64,000 nt of DNA from contig NZ_CP013106.1 in assembly GCF_001431725.1 (NCBI RefSeq), positions 1,860,001 to 1,924,000 of the forward strand, read 5' to 3'. This document shows, one piece after another, positions 1 to 9,600 of the stretch (position 1 is its first letter; the number at the start of each line of letters is the position of its first letter). The position numbers were made by a program, and so were the translations under genes. A model generated the notes under the pieces. It worked only from the letters and a program-made list of their open reading frames with translations, had not been told where the DNA came from and did not search any database. Source of the DNA: Halomonas huangheensis (lineage in GTDB: Bacteria > Pseudomonadota > Gammaproteobacteria > Pseudomonadales > Halomonadaceae).

Positions 1-916
1 AGACCTTCTCCAGCTCAGGCGAGTGCAGGATCTCGCTGACGATGGAGCCGCCATGAGCCGGCGGGTTGGAGTAGTTCTCACGGGCGACGATGGCGATCTG
101 AGAACGAACGTTTTCCATCTCCTCGTTGTTCTTCGCCACTACGATCAGCGCACCAGTACGCTCGTTGTAGATACCGAAGTTCTTCGAGCAGGAGCTGGTG
201 ACCAGCACATTGTCGAGGTTTTCAGCCAGCAGGCGGACGGCGTAGGCGTCTTCGTCGAGGCCTTCGGCGAAGCCCTGATAGGCAAAGTCGACCAGCGGCA
301 GCAGATCACGTTCCTGAAGCACCTTGAGGACTTCCTGCCATTGCTGCTGGTTGAGGTCGAAGCCGGTCGGGTTGTGGCAGCAAGCGTGCAGTACAACCAC
401 GTCACCCTGAGGAATCTGTTTGAGGGCGCTCAGCATGCCATCGAAGTCGAGGCGATTGTCGGCGTCGACATAGGGATACTTGTGCAGCTCGATACCGGCG
501 GCAGTGAAGATGCCGTGATGGTTCGGCCAGGTCGGGTCGCTGACCCAGATACCCTTGCCGGGCAGCTGGTGGGCCACGAAGTCGGCGGCCAGGCGCAGTG
601 CGCCAGTACCACCAGGAGACTGCGTGACACTTGCCCGACCGGCCTCGAGAACAGGAGAACCCTCGCCAAGGACCATCGGCAGCACGACTTCGCCGTAGCT
701 TGGCGCGCCATGAGAGCCAATGTAGGTCTTGGTGGTCTCATTCTTGAGCAGCAGGGCTTCGGCCTCCTTGACCGCACGCATCACCGGAGTGGTGCCCTTT
801 GCATCGCGGTAGACGCCGACGCCTAGATCGACCTTCTGGGGGTTGGTGTCCTTCTTGAAGGCTTCGATGAGCCCGAGGATCGCATCCCCGGGGACCCGCT
901 CAATCTTCTCGAACAT
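1..916 (-). CDS. phhC: Aromatic amino acid aminotransferase, 3' part cut by window edge
   Basis: This is a class I/II PLP-dependent aminotransferase of the aspartate/tyrosine aminotransferase group. It starts at the ATG at 916 (MFEKIERVPGD). About 305 residues are visible and the C-terminus lies beyond base 1. Seen: the N-terminal DLGVGVYRD stretch, the substrate and PLP contact region ending ACCHNPTG, and the SCSKNFG segment near residue 245 that carries the Schiff-base lysine. It sits one base after the phhB stop, so it is the third gene of a phhA-phhB-aminotransferase operon. That context fits the PhhC role of transaminating tyrosine to 4-hydroxyphenylpyruvate, the substrate of the Hpd encoded at 15175. 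AspC-like activity cannot be excluded from sequence alone. Confidence 0.9.
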   Translation of the reverse strand, partial: MFEKIERVPGDAILGLIEAFKKDTNPQKVDLGVGVYRDAKGTTPVMRAVKEAEALLLKNETTKTYIGSHGAPSYGEVVLPMVLGEGSPVLEAGRASVTQSPGGTGALRLAADFVAHQLPGKGIWVSDPTWPNHHGIFTAAGIELHKYPYVDADNRLDFDGMLSALKQIPQGDVVVLHACCHNPTGFDLNQQQWQEVLKVLQERDLLPLVDFAYQGFAEGLDEDAYAVRLLAENLDNVLVTSSCSKNFGIYNERTGALIVVAKNNEEMENVRSQIAIVARENYSNPPAHGGSIVSEILHSPELEKV

Positions 917-917
917 T

Positions 918-1274
918 TTACTTGGCTACCTCGTCAGTACTGGCTACCTCATCGGTTCTGGCTGCCAGGATGAAATCATTCTTGTGCAGGCCCTTCATTT
1001 CGTGAGACCACCAGGTGACCGTTACCTTGCCCCACTCAGTGAGCAGAGCAGGGTGATGGCCTACTTCCTCAGCGATCTCGCCGACCTTGTTGGTGAACTC
1101 GAGGGCCTGACGAAAGTTGCGGAACTTGAAGCTGCGTTCCAACTGCATGATGCCATCACGCTCGATGATCTGCCACTCAGGGATGCTGGCGCGCCACTGT
1201 TCGATTTCGCTGTCAGTGGCACGGGGAGCGTCCCAGCTGCAGGCTTCACACTGTTGTTCAGATAGTTGGCTCAT
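918..1274 (-). CDS. phhB: Pterin-4a-carbinolamine dehydratase
   Basis: This 118-residue protein dehydrates 4a-hydroxytetrahydropterin, recycling the cofactor used by phenylalanine hydroxylase. Seen: the family hallmark [20 protein letters not shown] near residues 71-90, with the paired catalytic histidines, and full family length. The N-terminal extension with CEAC is common in proteobacterial members. It lies 116 bp downstream of phhA and one base before the aminotransferase, in the same direction. A GGAG ribosome site stands five bases before the ATG. Assignment is very secure. Confidence 0.96.
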   Translation of the reverse strand: MSQLSEQQCEACSWDAPRATDSEIEQWRASIPEWQIIERDGIMQLERSFKFRNFRQALEFTNKVGEIAEEVGHHPALLTEWGKVTVTWWSHEMKGLHKNDFILAARTDEVASTDEVAK

Positions 1275-1390
1275 GTTGACTCCGTATGGCTGTTGTCGAG
1301 AACGAATGAAGGTTCGATACCACCGATCGAGATACGTGACACGCTGTTGCCTGGCATTTGGGGCAAGGCTGGCCCGGCTTGACCAGGCAG

Positions 1391-2230
1391 TCAGTGATTG
1401 CTGGGTTTGGGAGGAAAGCGAGGCTCGAACAGTCCCAGTTCACGTGCCTGCTCAACCAGTGCCATGATGTCGCGTTGTGCAAGATCGTGTAGTGAGTCGA
1501 GGCTGTCGAGAACGTAGTAGAGCGGTTGCAGAATGTCGATGCGGTACGGTGTACGCAGGGCATCCACAGCATCGAAAGGTGAGTGCTCCGGGCTATCCGA
1601 AAGGGCGTGAAGCGTTTCCTTCGGTGAAGAGATGATGCCTCCGCCATAGATACGCCGTCCTTCCGGCGTATCGACCAGCCCGAATTCGACGGTCAGCCAG
1701 TACAGGCGTGCCAGAAAAACTCGGTCCCTGGGTTCGGCCTTGAGTCCGAGTTGGCCATAGATGGCGGTGAATTCGGCAAAGGCCGGATTGGTCAGCATTG
1801 GGCAGTGGCCGAATATCTCATGAAAGATATCCGGTTCCTTGAGGTAGTCCATTTCCTGAGGTGTACGAATGAAGGTCGCCACCGGAAAGCGTCGATTGGC
1901 CAGCAACTCAAAGAAGGTGTCGAAGGGGATCAGAGCCGGTACCTGGGCGGTTTCCCAGCCGGTTGCCTCGCGCAGCACCCGGTCGACATCAGCGAGTTGT
2001 GGAATATGCTCGCTGGGTAGCGCGAGTCGCTCAAGCCCATCCAGGTATTGCTGACATACGCGCCCCTCGATCAGCGCCAGTTGACGCTCCATCAGTTGCT
2101 GCCAGGTATGATTTTCCTCGTCACTCCAGTGAATAATGCCGTTTTCGTCGGGCATGCGTGCCTGATAGGCAGTGCCTTTGGAGGCAATCTCGGTCGTCGC
2201 TCGGCCGGCCATCGACTGCGGTGCATTCAT
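1391..2230 (-). CDS. phhA: Phenylalanine-4-hydroxylase
   Basis: This is a tetrahydropterin- and iron-dependent enzyme converting phenylalanine to tyrosine. The start at 2230 ([10 protein letters not shown], 279 residues) follows a strong GGGGGAG ribosome site and matches the usual length of bacterial PhhA; the longer upstream reading frame has no such site. Seen: the iron-ligand pair in [10 protein letters not shown] followed by the glutamate in LTVEFGLV, and the C-terminal [16 protein letters not shown] helix. It is the first gene of the phhABC operon, transcribed away from the regulator gene that starts at 2603. Two TyrR-like boxes lie in the shared promoter region. Confidence 0.97.
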   Translation of the reverse strand: MNAPQSMAGRATTEIASKGTAYQARMPDENGIIHWSDEENHTWQQLMERQLALIEGRVCQQYLDGLERLALPSEHIPQLADVDRVLREATGWETAQVPALIPFDTFFELLANRRFPVATFIRTPQEMDYLKEPDIFHEIFGHCPMLTNPAFAEFTAIYGQLGLKAEPRDRVFLARLYWLTVEFGLVDTPEGRRIYGGGIISSPKETLHALSDSPEHSPFDAVDALRTPYRIDILQPLYYVLDSLDSLHDLAQRDIMALVEQARELGLFEPRFPPKPSNH

Positions 2231-2419
2231 GACATCTCCCCCTGACCTTGTGGTCATCTTGTAGTGTTGTTCGCCAGGTCGGTGACTGATCGAAGGGTAT
2301 TCCATCCATCGCTCGGGTTTGCCGGCCTGTCCGGTAGGTGTCTGTTGGCAGTCTATCCCTCGGATTGGCGCTGGGTGGTCGGCAGAACCTGTTGGGTGGA
2401 GGGCATGGAGAGCGGTTGT

Positions 2420-2437
2420 CGTAAGAAATTCGTTACA
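2420..2437. promoter_or_regulatory. TyrR/PhhR-like box 1 in the phhA-phhR intergenic region
   Basis: CGTAAG-N6-GTTACA matches the TyrR-box consensus TGTAAA-N6-TTTACA at 9 of 12 defined positions by direct count. The core GTAA..TTAC is a clear dyad. It lies about 190 bp upstream of the phhA start and exactly 84 bp from the second box. The factor is inferred from the adjacent regulator gene. Confidence 0.6.
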
Positions 2438-2503
2438 GGGGGCGGCAGCAAGGGGATTACTACGACCAAAGCATCGCGACGTGGGGATATAGGAGGCGTA
2501 TTC

Positions 2504-2521
2504 TGTCACGTATTCTTTACA
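2504..2521. promoter_or_regulatory. TyrR/PhhR-like box 2, near the phhR promoter
   Basis: TGTCAC-N6-TTTACA matches the TyrR-box consensus at 10 of 12 positions. It lies 82 bp upstream of the regulator start at 2603. It overlaps a possible -10 element TACAAT (2518-2523), which would allow autorepression. The overlap is an inference; the motif is seen. Confidence 0.65.
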
Positions 2522-2602
2522 ATAGAGTCAGTCAGGGCTTACAGAAATCTGTCCCTGCTGTCTGTGTTGCCGTGTTTCAAGATCCAGGCAAGGACCCCTG
2601 AC

Positions 2603-4171
2603 ATGCGTTTGAGATTTCACTGCCAGAATCGCATCGGCATTCTGCGCGATATCGTGGCTCATTTTGCCGACTACGGGCTGAATGTGGCACGTGGTGAAGT
2701 CGGTGGTGAACATGGCAATGCCATCTATCTGCTGGTGCCCAATCTGCTCAATGCACAGCTGGCGACCCTCAAGCCAGAATTGGAAGCAGTGGCCGGAGTG
2801 TTCGGTGTACGCCGGGTGAGTCTGATGCCGAGTGAGCGCCGACACCTGGAGCTGGATGCGTTGCTGTCATCGCTCACCGACCCGGTAATGTCGATTGATA
2901 TGGAAGGACATCTGGTCGCCGCCAACCGCGCTGCCAGTCAGTTATTGGGCGTGCGGGTTGATGAGGTTCCGGGATTATCGCTGGATCGCTATCTGCCGGA
3001 CCTTGACCTGCCCGAACTGATTCGTCGCAATAATGCGCGAGTCAACGGGCTGCGTATTCACCTGCGTGAGGCAACGTTCCTTGCGGATATCGCGCCGTTG
3101 CACCGGGAGAATCATGACGATGTGGCCTCGCTGGCAGGAGCGGTAGTCACCCTGCACAGCGTCGATCGTATCGGCGAACGCATCTACCAGGTTCAGCGTC
3201 AGGAGTTTCGTGGTTTCGAGACCATGTTCTCTGCCAGTCCGCGCCTTTCGATATTGATCCATGAGGCACGACGCATGGCGCCGCTCGATGCCCCATTACT
3301 GATCAGCGGGGAGACGGGAACCGGCAAGGAACTGTTGGCACGTGCCTGCCATCTCGCCAGTCGTCGCGGTCAGTCGCCGTTCATGGCCCTGAATTGTGCG
3401 GGACTCCCAGAGTCGATGGCCGAAACCGAGCTGTTCGGATATGCCCCCGGTGCCTTCGATGGTGCTCGCCCTGAAGGCAAGCTGGGTCTGTTGGAATTGA
3501 CGGCGGGTGGCACCATCTTCCTCGACGAAGTCGGTGAGATGAGCCCGCGCATGCAGGCCAAGCTGCTGCGCTTTCTTCAGGACGGAGGTTTTCGCAGGGT
3601 CGGCAGTGACGAGGAGACTTTCCTCGACGTCAGAGTGATCTGTGCCACTCAGCAGGATCTGTTGGCGCTGAGTCAGAATGGTGAGTTTCGCCAGGACCTT
3701 TACCACCGCCTCAATGTGCTGTCTCTGGCAGTGCCGTCGCTGCGTGAATGTCTGGATGGTATCGAGCCGCTGGCGAACCATTTCGTTGATCGGGCGTCGC
3801 GCCAGATCGGTTGCCGCTTACCAACGTTGTCACCCGCAGCGGTGTCGAGAATGCTCAACTACCACTGGCCGGGCAATATTCGTCAGCTGGAAAACGTGCT
3901 GTTTCAAGCAGTATCGCTGTGCGAAACGGGAGTGATCGAGTCATCGCATTTGAGGTTGCCGGATGCCGGGATGGCGGCAGGGTTGTCGGGAATCGATCTC
4001 GAGGGCAGTCTGGGTGATATCGTCGCAGACGTGGAACGCCGAGTGCTCAGTGCACTCTATCCGCAGCATCCGTCCAGTCGACAATTGGCCAAACGGCTCG
4101 GGGTGTCGCATACCACCATCGCCAACAAGCTCAATCGCTATGGTATTGGCCAACCGGACGGTGATTCCTGA
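2603..4171 (+). CDS. phhR: TyrR/PhhR-family transcriptional regulator
   Basis: This 522-residue regulator controls aromatic amino acid catabolism. The start at 2603 (MRLRFHCQNR) gives the normal TyrR/PhhR length and begins directly in the ACT domain; the frame open upstream to 2264 is not needed. Domains: ACT about 1-75, PAS about 80-190, AAA+ about 200-430 with Walker A GETGTGKE near 236 and Walker B IFLDEVGEM near 305, and a C-terminal helix-turn-helix (RQLAKRLGVSHTTIANKLNR). The sigma-54 contact loop reads GAFDGA instead of GAFTGA, near 281-286. As in TyrR, this suggests action with sigma-70 rather than sigma-54. It is divergent from phhABC. Confidence 0.93.
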   Translation: MRLRFHCQNRIGILRDIVAHFADYGLNVARGEVGGEHGNAIYLLVPNLLNAQLATLKPELEAVAGVFGVRRVSLMPSERRHLELDALLSSLTDPVMSIDMEGHLVAANRAASQLLGVRVDEVPGLSLDRYLPDLDLPELIRRNNARVNGLRIHLREATFLADIAPLHRENHDDVASLAGAVVTLHSVDRIGERIYQVQRQEFRGFETMFSASPRLSILIHEARRMAPLDAPLLISGETGTGKELLARACHLASRRGQSPFMALNCAGLPESMAETELFGYAPGAFDGARPEGKLGLLELTAGGTIFLDEVGEMSPRMQAKLLRFLQDGGFRRVGSDEETFLDVRVICATQQDLLALSQNGEFRQDLYHRLNVLSLAVPSLRECLDGIEPLANHFVDRASRQIGCRLPTLSPAAVSRMLNYHWPGNIRQLENVLFQAVSLCETGVIESSHLRLPDAGMAAGLSGIDLEGSLGDIVADVERRVLSALYPQHPSSRQLAKRLGVSHTTIANKLNRYGIGQPDGDS

Positions 4172-4296
4172 ACTGGCACCCTCTCATGACCGCAAGAGCT
4201 GAACCTGGCATAATAGCCGCCATGCCTGCGCGAGGGCGCAGGACCGATGAACCCTCAGTGGCGGTTGGTCAGGACCGTTAATCACCAGGACCATTC

Positions 4297-5682
4297 ATGA
4301 CTGCATGGAGCAAGCTGCTGGTCGCGACCACGCGACTGATCGATCTGCATGACAGTGGACACGAGCCGGGCTCGCCCTTTGTTCAGGTCAGCCAGGAGAG
4401 CCGGCGCGGTTTGCGTGACGGTTATTGGCTCGACCTCGGTTGCCTGCTGCTCGACTATCTGCTGGATGTGGACTTCGCCACCAATAGTGCTTTTGTCTCG
4501 CAGACTCGTTGTCTGGAGGCCTTGCGGGAGCAATACCCCGAGTTGTGTCACGACGACTTGAGCTTTGTCATCAACTTGCTGGCCACGCCGAGCGAGCTGC
4601 ATCTACGTGATGAGGGTGAGCAGGGTGAACGCCTGCGGCGCAGCACCAAGCGTACGGCTCTGGTCGAGAAACAGGGGCAGACCGGCCAGGTGCGCCTGAC
4701 GCCCAGCGGTCGCCAGGCGGTTACCCTGGCCAGCTCCGTCGAGGACCTGCTGTATTCGGAATATGACGCCGCCAAGGTTCTGGCGGCGCTGGCGCGTGGT
4801 GATTTCGCGCGGGTACCGGATATCACCAATCAGATTCTGCTGGCGATTCGCGGATTGACCCAGGAGCTGCGCCGGGTGCGAGAGAACCCGACTCGGGAAG
4901 GCAAACTGTCGATTCTGCTCGATAACGAACGCCACTATCACAATGCCTTGTCGAGTATTCAGCGCACGTTGCTCGACGCGCGTAGCCAGTTGACCACACC
5001 GGTTCTGATGGAGCGCTTTGACGATTGGCAGCAGCATCAGGACGATGATTGGGACCTGCGCATACTGTCGAGTGCCATTGGGCGGGTATTGACCGCGATC
5101 GAAAATCTGTCGCGACGCCTATCCGAGCTGATTGCTGACATCGCGGAAGGGCGTGTTCAGTCGATGGGCGTGGTCGACTTCAGTGAGCTTGCCGCACGCT
5201 TGATTGCTGCCCCTCCGCGCCCGCGTCTTGCGGAGCCACTGGTCAAACGCATGACGCCGTTCTTCCAGGCGCTGGCCTTTCCGCAGCCGACGCCGCTGGT
5301 ACCGCTGCTCGAAACGCGTCGCGCCGAGTCCAGCTCGGTGGCATTGGTGTATGACGAGTCGCTCGATGCGAGCCCCGAGGAAACTCGGCTGGCCCGTTTC
5401 CTGGCGGCACGCGGCCCGGCTTTGCGCGAACGGGTGGCTGAAGCGCCGTTATCGCTGGCTGAGGCGCTGGCTGAGGGCTGGCATCTGGATGGCAGCGAAG
5501 ATTGCCTGCCACAACTGATCAACACCTTCGTCGATACTGGATTGCTGTCTGAGTCACTGGTGGTCGGTGTCGAATATCGTCCTTTCCGTCTGACGCTCGA
5601 CGACGGCCGAGTCATCGATGGCCCCGTCACCCCAACGCTGCGTCAGGCTGAGCTGGACCACGAGCCGCTGACACATGGTTGA
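4297..5682 (+). CDS. Kleisin-like subunit (MukF/MksF/JetA type) of an SMC complex
   Basis: The 461-residue product is called from architecture and context rather than a sharp motif. The N-terminal ~130 residues look like a winged-helix domain (WLDLGCLLLDYLLDVDFATN, then a basic RRSTKRTALVEKQGQTG patch followed by RLTPSGRQAV). The middle, about 150-310, is long and helical (LSILLDNERHYHNALSSIQR). The C-terminal segment is a second compact domain (about 360-450). MukF and JetA kleisins are 440-500 residues with this plan. It is the first gene of a three-gene operon whose third gene is a clear SMC ATPase, matching the F-E-B (A-B-C) order of known MukBEF-like loci. An AGGA ribosome site precedes the ATG. 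Subfamily is unresolved. Confidence 0.7.
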   Translation: MTAWSKLLVATTRLIDLHDSGHEPGSPFVQVSQESRRGLRDGYWLDLGCLLLDYLLDVDFATNSAFVSQTRCLEALREQYPELCHDDLSFVINLLATPSELHLRDEGEQGERLRRSTKRTALVEKQGQTGQVRLTPSGRQAVTLASSVEDLLYSEYDAAKVLAALARGDFARVPDITNQILLAIRGLTQELRRVRENPTREGKLSILLDNERHYHNALSSIQRTLLDARSQLTTPVLMERFDDWQQHQDDDWDLRILSSAIGRVLTAIENLSRRLSELIADIAEGRVQSMGVVDFSELAARLIAAPPRPRLAEPLVKRMTPFFQALAFPQPTPLVPLLETRRAESSSVALVYDESLDASPEETRLARFLAARGPALRERVAEAPLSLAEALAEGWHLDGSEDCLPQLINTFVDTGLLSESLVVGVEYRPFRLTLDDGRVIDGPVTPTLRQAELDHEPLTHG

Positions 5683-5766
5683 TCGATCCACATTGGTCCC
5701 GCAACAGCGCCGAGAGCCAAAACGCCGAGGGCCAATGGATATGCGAATTTTCAGGGAATATGCCTC

Positions 5767-6618
5767 ATGAACATGACCGAGATGGGCGAGGTCGTCGCCT
5801 ACCTGCTGCGCTACCGTGCCGCCGAGCGTCTGCCGGCCGGTGGCCGCAAGAGGCGCGCTGCGCGTGATGGCCAGCTATCCGAACGCGATGTCTGTGCGTT
5901 GATCGATGATGCCAGCGATATCGAACGCGAGGCGCTGCGCGATTTTCTCGCCGGTCAGGGGCTACGTCTGCGTGTCTACGAAGCGGGTGACTATCCCGGT
6001 ATTGCACCGGGATCGCGCTATTACGCCCTGCTGCCGGACCCGGATATGGATCAGCCGCCGCTGTATACCCGAGAACCGGTGTTCAATGCCTTGCGTCTGC
6101 GTCAGGAAAGCCGTGCCGAGTTGGCGACCTGGTATCTGCAACTCTGGCTGTTGATGCACACCTTGCTTTACACCCGTTACAACCGGGCGCTGTCCGATGT
6201 CAGCCGCTATCAGGAAGCCACCTTTGCGGGTGCGGAACTGGTCGATTTGCTGCGCGATCAGGTTGAGACCCTGCGGGGGCTGGGGGACGAGGCCAGCGAG
6301 GCACAGCGTAGCCTGCTCGATGAGCGTGGTGAGGATCTCAGTCGGCGTGTCCGCGCCTTTATCGAGTTGCATGTCGGCGCGGGTATGCTGGAGCCGGTGC
6401 GTGATGATGATACGTCCGGGGAGGTCTGGCAGCAGACGCTGCTGGGCGCACTGGAGAGTGAACAGATCGGCATTCACCAGTTGGGCCACCTGCAGGCGCT
6501 GATCGAAGGGCGTGGGGAGCAGGGTGGCAGTCTGGATGACGTCGCCGATGAAGACATTGAGGAAGCGGAGTCCCGGGATCGAGACTCCCTGAACGATGAC
6601 ACGGAGGTGCAGGCATGA
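5767..6618 (+). CDS. KITE-like subunit (MukE/MksE/JetB type) of an SMC complex
   Basis: The 283-residue product has MukE/JetB-like size and position: it follows the kleisin and overlaps the SMC start by the ATGA at 6615. Seen: an N-terminal mixed region, an aromatic-rich helical centre (ATWYLQLWLLMHTLLYTRYN, about 119-138), a helical segment ending in ELHVGAGMLEPV that looks like a winged-helix turn, and a very acidic C-terminal tail after about 250. KITE proteins are small tandem winged-helix dimers that bridge the kleisin to SMC heads. No motif alone proves the family, so the call rests on operon order, translational coupling and fold impression. The ATG at 5767 follows an AGGGA site; an in-frame ATG at 5779 is a possible alternative. 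Confidence 0.65.
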   Translation: MNMTEMGEVVAYLLRYRAAERLPAGGRKRRAARDGQLSERDVCALIDDASDIEREALRDFLAGQGLRLRVYEAGDYPGIAPGSRYYALLPDPDMDQPPLYTREPVFNALRLRQESRAELATWYLQLWLLMHTLLYTRYNRALSDVSRYQEATFAGAELVDLLRDQVETLRGLGDEASEAQRSLLDERGEDLSRRVRAFIELHVGAGMLEPVRDDDTSGEVWQQTLLGALESEQIGIHQLGHLQALIEGRGEQGGSLDDVADEDIEEAESRDRDSLNDDTEVQA

Positions 6619-9600
6619 GTGTCATTCACCGCATCGAAGTGGCCAACCTGCTCAACAAGCATGGTGACGTTACCTCTCCCTGGGACGCCAAGATGCGTCA
6701 CCTGCTGCTTGATCTGCGTGGGCAGTCGAGTGCCATCAGCATGGAGAATGGTTTCGGCAAGACCACCCTGGCTGAAGCGCTGATTGGACTGCTGTCGCGC
6801 GATCGAACACTGCTGTCGCGTACGCGACGCAAATGCACGCCGTCCACGGTATCCGGCCAGGGACGAAGCTGGTCGCACCTGCGTGTCGAGTTTCGCACCC
6901 GCTCGGATCAGGCCGGGCAAGGTGACATGCTGGCAGCGGCGGGAGAGGAGGTCGCGGGCGAAACCTTTGTTTTCGGCTTCTATGGCTACAGCGATGGCAG
7001 CGGCTTGTCGTTCTACCATTACTCCGGCCGCCTCGAGGACATTCCGGTCCATCACCTGACCCAGGATGGCAAGCTGGCGCTATACGCCAATAGTGACGTC
7101 AAGCAGGCCATGAATCGTCATGGCGTGCGTCTGACGCTCAATCGTGACGAGTGGCTGGATGCGGTCAACACGCATGTCTCTCGTCGAGAGCTGGCGCAAC
7201 TGGCTTCCTTTCAGAAGGAAGGTGGTGCCGACAAGAGTCAGATCTTCAATGCCATTCGGCCACGTGCCGGTGAAAAGCCCGACCAGGCGTTCTTCTTTGA
7301 AGTATTGGCACCGGAGATCCTCGCCGGGGCAACACGCGGGGAAACCGACGAGAGTGAGGAGCTGATCGAGGAGGTCATCCTCAATTCCGGCACCAATATC
7401 ACCGAGTTGCGCCAGCGACTCGAGGATGCTGAAACCGATCAGCGCCGCGCCGAGGCCAAGGTCGAACGACTTTCTGAACTGACCGAGCATGGCACTTCGC
7501 TGTTGGAAGCCCGAGCCACGCTCGGCCGCCTCGACGACGGTCTGATGCTCAGCGAGAGGTTGCTGGCTGGTCAGGCACTGGCGGCGCTTCCGGGACTGCC
7601 GAAGGTCGTGGAATCCGATGATGACAACGACGTGGTCGCGGGGTTTGCCTGGGGGCGTGGAGATACCGGCAAACCCCGGGTGTCCGTATGGCTGCTGGCG
7701 AAGCTCAGTCGGCTCTCGGAGCGTCAGGTGCGTGAAGCACTCAATGAACGCGAGGTGCGTGTCGATGGTCATCGCCAACTGGTTCATCTTATCGATGCCA
7801 GTTGGCCCGGTGGACGTGAGGCCCAGCATGTGGCCTTCGATGCTGCGCGCCAGTGGCTGAGCGACAGTCACGCCTTTGCCGATGATGCTGCGCGATATCG
7901 AGCCCTCAACCGCCTCGACGAAGGCGCAGAGGCATTCGAGGTGCTGGATGGCAACTGCTGGCGCGATGAGGTGGTTGCCGATGGCCTTTATCGCGGTGAA
8001 CTGAAGCTGGATATCGAGCGCCTCGAAGCTCAGGCCGAGAGCCTGGAGCAGGAGCGCGAAAACCTGGCTTCACGACAGCGCGAGTTCGTCGACAATCAGA
8101 GTTTCTATACCCAGGCGCTGGCGGAAGGAGTTTTCACCGAAGCCGAGCTGGAAACACCTGAAGCGACTCGCGAAGCCGCGTTGGAAGATTCCCAGGCAGC
8201 GCGTCGAGCGCTTTCCGAGCACCTGGCGCGCGTCGGGGAGTTCAAGCAGGTTACCGAGCAGCATCGCCAGTTTCAGGCTGAGCACCCGGGAGAGCTTCCG
8301 GATGACGTGCTGGGCGAAAAGATCGAACTTCGCGAACAGCTTGATACTCGCCTCGAAGAACTGAATGAGCAGTGCGATGCGTCGCGCGAGTCGCTTGACC
8401 AGGCGCGCCAGACTCACGAACAGCTCGCCTCCGAGCGAGCGCGACTGGAGGGTGAGCTGGCGCCGCTCCAGAGCGGACAGCAAGCCTGGCAGAGTTTCCG
8501 CGAGCAATGGCCGGATGCCGAGGTCGAGGGCTGGTGGGCTGGTCGTCAGGCCCAGTTGCGTGAGTGGGAAGGCAATGAGCAACAGCTTGGGCAGCGACAG
8601 CAGGAGGCGCAGCGCTTGCGTCAGCGCCTCACGCCGTTGGCGGAGTCGGTTGCACACTATCGCCGGATTCACGGTGATGATGAACCAGTTCATCTGCGCG
8701 ACCGGCTCTATACCGGCATGCGCGAGCTCGACGATGAGCGCCATCGTCTGGGGCGTGAAGAAGGGCGCCTGCGTGAGTTGCACCGCGCACTGATTACCTT
8801 CCGTGAACGTGGCTGGGGCGAGCCTCAGCAATGGCTGGAGCAGGCGCGTGATGCGCTGCCGCGCTTGATCGGTGAGCGCGAGCGCCTGGATGAGCGGATT
8901 GCGGCCCGCGAAAGTTACCTTGAGCACTTGAGCGGCGACCCATTGGCGCGTCAGGTAGCCGAAAGTGAGGCACAGCAGCTGCTCGAGCGTCAGGGTATCG
9001 CCTTCCGCCCCCTGCACCAGGTACTTGGTGAGCTGGCCGAGGATGATGCCAGCCGTCGGGAGTGGTTGGTGCAGGCCGCAGGCCAGCTGTTCGCCCCGGT
9101 AGTCGAGGGCGATGTCTCCGCAGACGCGGCTCAATTGCTGATCGACCAGGGGCTCAATGTGCCGGTGTTGGAGCGAGGTCGTCTACAGCAGTTGCTCAGC
9201 GAGAGCCATCCACCTCTGGGTGCGGTTTGTGGCTGCGAGACGCTGGCGGTCAAGGCGGCGCTTGACCCCGAGCACCTGGTGGAGCTGCGCAGGCAAACCC
9301 AGGCACGCCTCGAACAGGATCAGCAACGGCGTCGTCAACTCGACACCGAAATCAACCGCTTCGACCCGCATGGTGAAGTGTTCGTAGAGGCGCTGTCGGC
9401 GCGCCAGGCGGTGGCCGATGGCGTCGAGGAAGAGCTGGAGCGCATCGCGGAGCGCCTGGCACAACTGGATCAGGACCGAGAAGAGCTGGCGCCACGCCTG
9501 GACGAAGCCGCGCTGCAGAGCATTGATGACTTTCAGCGCTATCTGCAGGAAGGCGGAGACAAGGCCCTGCAGGAAGCGGGCGAGAGCCTCGCCGAGATCG

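Noticed and set aside
145..826. Several overlapping open frames opposite the aminotransferase
   Set aside because: They are shadows of the leftward aminotransferase frame, which reads through to the window edge with clear PLP-enzyme motifs.
2264..2602. 113-codon N-terminal extension of the PhhR-type regulator
   Set aside because: It runs through the divergent promoter and both TyrR-like boxes, has no family similarity, and the ATG at 2603 gives the normal length.
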